DNA of 64,000 nucleotides from Gryllotalpicola daejeonensis (GTDB lineage Bacteria > Actinomycetota > Actinomycetes > Actinomycetales > Microbacteriaceae): contig NZ_BAABBV010000002.1 in NCBI RefSeq assembly GCF_039538145.1, positions 186,001-250,000 of the forward strand. The letters run 5' to 3'. A program made the position numbers and the translations under genes. This document shows, one piece after another, positions 61,325-64,000 of the stretch; positions within the stretch are counted from its first letter, which is position 1; each line of letters opens with the position of its first letter. Below the pieces are notes generated by a model. The model searched no databases, was not told the origin of the DNA, and saw nothing but the letters and a program-made list of their open reading frames with translations.

Positions 61325-61918
61325 CTAAACCGAGCCACCGACACCCTCGCCGTCAGTCACCCGCGCCCGGTGCGCCCGCACCCGCAGCCGATTCCCGCAC
61401 GACTGATCGGTGCACCACCGCCGGCGCCCGGTCGGGTCGAAGAAGATTCCGGCACAGGTGTCATCCCCGCACGCGCGCAGCTGCGCGCGGCGCGGCCCGG
61501 TCAGGTCCTCGACGGCGGCCCGAGTCAGCCGCGCAAGTGCCTCTTGCGCAGTCGCAGGCCGGCGCACCAGCAGACCGTCGGCGCCTCGCGCGACGCGCAG
61601 CCCCGAGTCAGCCGCCAGCGCATCCCCGATGACCCGCACGTCCCCAGCGCCAACCGCCGCGACGCCAGCACGAGCACCCGCACCGCCCACCACAGCCACC
61701 GCGACCCGATGCAGCGCCTCGCGCACCTGCGCGAAGCGCTCCACATCCGCAGCCCCGACGGCGCGAGCAGGCGCGAGACCATTCGCCGCGAGCCACTCGC
61801 CAAGGGCGGCGGCGCTCGAAATGCGGTCGCGATGCCGATCGGCAGTCCGATAGCGCCCCTCGCGCGTCGAGAGCAGGTCGAGCCAGGCGGCGCCGTTGCC
61901 GCTGCGGAACGTCGTCAT
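61325..61918 (-). CDS. CGNR zinc-finger/ABATE regulator
   Basis: A 197-residue protein of the ABATE-CGNR family, putative stress-related transcriptional regulators. The N-terminal ABATE domain (about 10-140) is Ala-rich and helical. The C-terminal zinc finger has CGDDTCAGIFFD and CTDQSCGNRLRVRAHRAR, with the CGNR motif. It is divergent from the EamA transporter and probably regulates it. TACGCT six bases before ATG suggests leaderless expression. Confidence 0.9.
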   Translation of the reverse strand: MTTFRSGNGAAWLDLLSTREGRYRTADRHRDRISSAAALGEWLAANGLAPARAVGAADVERFAQVREALHRVAVAVVGGAGARAGVAAVGAGDVRVIGDALAADSGLRVARGADGLLVRRPATAQEALARLTRAAVEDLTGPRRAQLRACGDDTCAGIFFDPTGRRRWCTDQSCGNRLRVRAHRARVTDGEGVGGSV

Positions 61919-61925
61919 GGCATCA

Positions 61926-61985
61926 GCGTAACGCTTTGACGCATTACGAAGCCCGTGCCACTCTGTAACACGTGAAAGCATTACG
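61926..61985. promoter_or_regulatory. CGNR/EamA divergent region with GTAACGC-type repeats
   Basis: GCGTAACGC at 61926-61934, GCATTACG at 61941-61948 and a second GCATTACG at 61978-61985 form an inverted and direct repeat set. The last lies in the first codons of the EamA gene. The set suggests autoregulation and transporter control by the CGNR protein. Confidence 0.55.
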
Positions 61986-62880
61986 CGTCGACGCGCTCGG
62001 CATCACGTTCATCCTGGTCTGGGCGAGCGGCTACGTGGTGGGCAAGCTCGCGACGGACGTGATGCCGCCCCTCACCGTGATGCTCTGGCGCTTCGTGCTC
62101 GCGCTCGCGGCACTTGCTGCGATCGCCGCCATCCGCCGCGAAGCATGGCCGAGCGGCCGCGAGCTGTGGGGCCTCGCCGGTATCGGCATCCTCATGTTCG
62201 CCCTGCAGTTCGGCGGCCTCTACACCGCCCTCGCCGAGGGCATGCCTGCCGGCACCGTCGCCCTGATCGCCTGCTCGTCGCCGCTGCTGATCGCCGCCGC
62301 CAATGCCGCTCTCCGCTGGGAGCGACTGTCGCCCGCCCGCTGGCTCGGCATCATCCTCGGCGTCATCGGCGTGGTCATCACCCTCTCCGATCGGGTCGGC
62401 CGACCGCCGAGCAGCACCGCGCTGCTCTGGACGCTGCTCGGGCTTGTCGGCCTGGCATCCGGCACCATGCTGCAAGCCCGCCTGCGGCCGACGAGCGGCC
62501 CGACCGCACAGGGCACGGTCGAAGTCGCGGCCGCCACGATCGTCATGGCCGCCTGGGCGCCCTGGAACGGCAGCCTCGCGATCCCCCTCACCGCCCAGGC
62601 ACTCAGCAGCTACCTCTGGCTCGCCATCGGCGGAAGCGTGATCGCGCCGCTCATGCTCTTCGCCCTCATCCGCCGCCGCGGTGCCACCGGTGCGAGCACC
62701 CTGCTGCTCGTCGTGCCGGCTGTGACTGCGATCGCGTCGTGGCCGGTGTTCGGCACCCCGATCGGCCCACTGACGATCATCGGCCTCGCTGTCGCCGGCC
62801 TCGGCCTCTGGCTCGCTCAAAGACGCGCAGCGCCTCGCCCGCTCCTCGTCACCACGGCACCGTCCCGTTCCGATCGGTGA
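61972..62880 (+). CDS. EamA/DMT-family transporter
   Basis: A 302-residue membrane protein with ten hydrophobic segments and two EamA repeats (about 10-140 and 155-285). Such proteins usually export amino acids or metabolites. The start GTG at 61972 lies just before the conserved first helix. It is divergent from the CGNR regulator and overlaps the end of the convergent SDR by 32 bases. Confidence 0.9.
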   Translation: MKALRVDALGITFILVWASGYVVGKLATDVMPPLTVMLWRFVLALAALAAIAAIRREAWPSGRELWGLAGIGILMFALQFGGLYTALAEGMPAGTVALIACSSPLLIAAANAALRWERLSPARWLGIILGVIGVVITLSDRVGRPPSSTALLWTLLGLVGLASGTMLQARLRPTSGPTAQGTVEVAAATIVMAAWAPWNGSLAIPLTAQALSSYLWLAIGGSVIAPLMLFALIRRRGATGASTLLLVVPAVTAIASWPVFGTPIGPLTIIGLAVAGLGLWLAQRRAAPRPLLVTTAPSRSDR

Positions 62881-63534
62881 AGGTCCCGGTCGGCGCCGCG
62901 CCCCCGAGCAGCGCAAGCCGCACGACGGCATCCGTGCCCTCCTGAACCGTCTGCGTACCCGTCCGTCCGTTGAGATCGGTCGCCGTGTAGCCAGGGTCCA
63001 CGGCATTGAAGCGGATGCCTGGCAGGCCATTCGCGTACTGAATGGTCACCATCGTCACCGCGCTCTTCGACGAGCAATAGGCCACGCTGCCGAAGCGCGC
63101 CCACTCGGTCTCGGTCATCGCGGCGAAAGACCCCATGCCGCTTGACACGTTGATCACCGACGGCGCCTCGGCCGCCTTCAGCAGCGGCAGGAACGCGTGT
63201 GTCACGCGCACCACGCCGAACACGTTCGTCTCGTAGAGGCGCCGTAGGTCGTCGGCCGTCACCTCCTCCGCAGCGGCGCGGCCGCCGATTCCCGCGTTGT
63301 TGATGAGGATGTCGAGGCGGCCGACCCGCTCACCGACAACCGAGACCGCCGCACCGACTGACGCGTCATCTGTCACGTCGAGCTGCACGAAGCGCGCACC
63401 GAGCGCCGCGGCCGCCGCCTGCCCGCGCTCTGGGTCACGCGCCCCGATCCAGACGTCCTGCCGGCCTCGAGCAGTCGACGGGCGGTTTCGTAGCCGAGGC
63501 CCTTGTTTCCCCCGGTGATGAGTGTGATGGTCAT
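62849..63534 (-). pseudogene. SDR gene with a single-base frameshift near its start
   Basis: Starting at ATG 63532-63534 the frame reads MTITLITGGNKGLGYETARRLLEAG, a normal SDR opening, but then shifts. The rest continues in another frame as QDVWIGARDPERG and on to a full SDR with NNAG and AYCSSKSA. One base appears to be missing near 63460 (CCTG-CCGG where CCTGGCCGG would keep frame). Either a recent mutation or a sequencing error. It is divergent from the MmyB-like regulator, a common pairing. Confidence 0.8.
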
Positions 63535-63635
63535 ATCTCGATGCTCGGCGCGCCGCGCGCGGCACCACAGGCACGCCTGATCGGTAGGACTGCCGGTACT
63601 ACCCGGGCGATCGCCGGGGATGCCAGGATGCCGTC

Positions 63636-64000
63636 ATGCCGCACGCGAGTGGAGCCGAGCGCCAGCGCACCTCGGGCTCACCGGCCAAGTCCGAGCTCGC
63701 GGCCGCGCTGCGCTCATGGCGCGAGCGCGTCACGCCGGCGCAGGCCGGGCTGCCGTCGGGCGGCGACCGCCGCGTTCCCGGACTGCGCCGTGAAGAGCTC
63801 GCGCTGCTCGTCGGGATCTCGGTCGACTACCTCGTGAGGCTCGAGCAGGGCCGCGCCACCGCGCCGTCGGCGCAAGTGCTCGGTGCCTTCTCTCGCGCCC
63901 TGAAGCTCGAGCCGAACGAGCGCGAACTGCTGTTTCGACTCGCCGGCCTCGTGCCGCCGCCCGCCGGGTCGGTGCCACGCGTTGTGCCCCGCGGCGTGCA
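63636..64000 (+). CDS. MmyB-like XRE regulator, N-terminal part (cut by right edge)
   Basis: At least 121 residues, running off the right edge. The XRE helix-turn-helix (about 20-90) has VPGLRREELALLVGISVDYLVRLEQGR, characteristic of MmyB-like regulators, which carry a C-terminal fatty-acid-binding PAS-like domain (beyond this window). CAGGAT six bases before ATG suggests leaderless expression. These regulators are often divergent from an SDR gene that they control, as here. Confidence 0.9.
   Translation, partial: MPHASGAERQRTSGSPAKSELAAALRSWRERVTPAQAGLPSGGDRRVPGLRREELALLVGISVDYLVRLEQGRATAPSAQVLGAFSRALKLEPNERELLFRLAGLVPPPAGSVPRVVPRGV

Overview
The window is GC-rich DNA (about 70 percent) with short gaps between genes, many 4-base gene overlaps and many probable leaderless starts. 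It carries one tRNA gene and no rRNA, insertion sequence, phage or CRISPR array. Protein families (DUF222-HNH, a DUF7882-like protein, DUF3097, DUF2795, LAL-type LuxR) and a strong excess of GGATGC/GCATCC point to an actinobacterium, most likely Microbacteriaceae. Genus is not resolvable by reading. All family calls were made by eye from motifs; no database search was run.

0-6.3 kb: 5' end of argS, a lipoprotein, a divergent SDR/PadR pair, a small Cys protein and a 984-residue LAL-type LuxR regulator. 6.4-8.3 kb: a two-gene unit pairing an aminoglycoside-phosphotransferase-like kinase with a HopA1-like protein. In thioviridamide-type and class V lanthipeptide pathways this pair phosphorylates and then dehydrates Ser/Thr of a precursor peptide. 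No precursor is visible here, so this is the best candidate for an undescribed system. 8.5-16.2 kb: DedA protein, NarL-type two-component system, TMEM175-like channel, TPP enzyme, Rieske protein. 16.3-18.8 kb: an NRAMP-like transporter with altered metal-site motifs, with two PRC-barrel-like proteins and a lipoprotein.

18.8-35.3 kb reads as a stress and envelope block: topoisomerase IB, ChaB, an isochorismatase/MFS/MarR unit, an SDR, a SigB/SigF-type sigma factor, aldehyde and formaldehyde dehydrogenases, GAF-ANTAR regulator, a GH13 enzyme, YciE-like ferritin and a SulP transporter. Several of these genes have GGGTA(T/A) elements upstream.

35.4-44.7 kb is an arabino-oligosaccharide locus. 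A lipoprotein/permease/permease/YesL-like unit runs one way; a LacI regulator, a GH51 arabinofuranosidase and a GH43 enzyme run the other. Two near-palindromic operators lie between. It ends at a tRNA-Arg(CCG), and by hand count has about a third of the GGATGC density seen in the first 9 kb, which suggests recent acquisition.

44.9-64 kb: azoreductase with divergent MarR, DUF3097, an epimerase-like protein, a tightly overlapped arginase-like/flavoenzyme/HExxH/SDR operon, a complete peptide-type ABC operon, alpha/beta hydrolase, amidase, DUF222-HNH protein with a Pro-Gly-rich tail, CGNR regulator divergent from an EamA transporter, a frameshifted SDR, and a partial MmyB-like regulator cut by the right edge.
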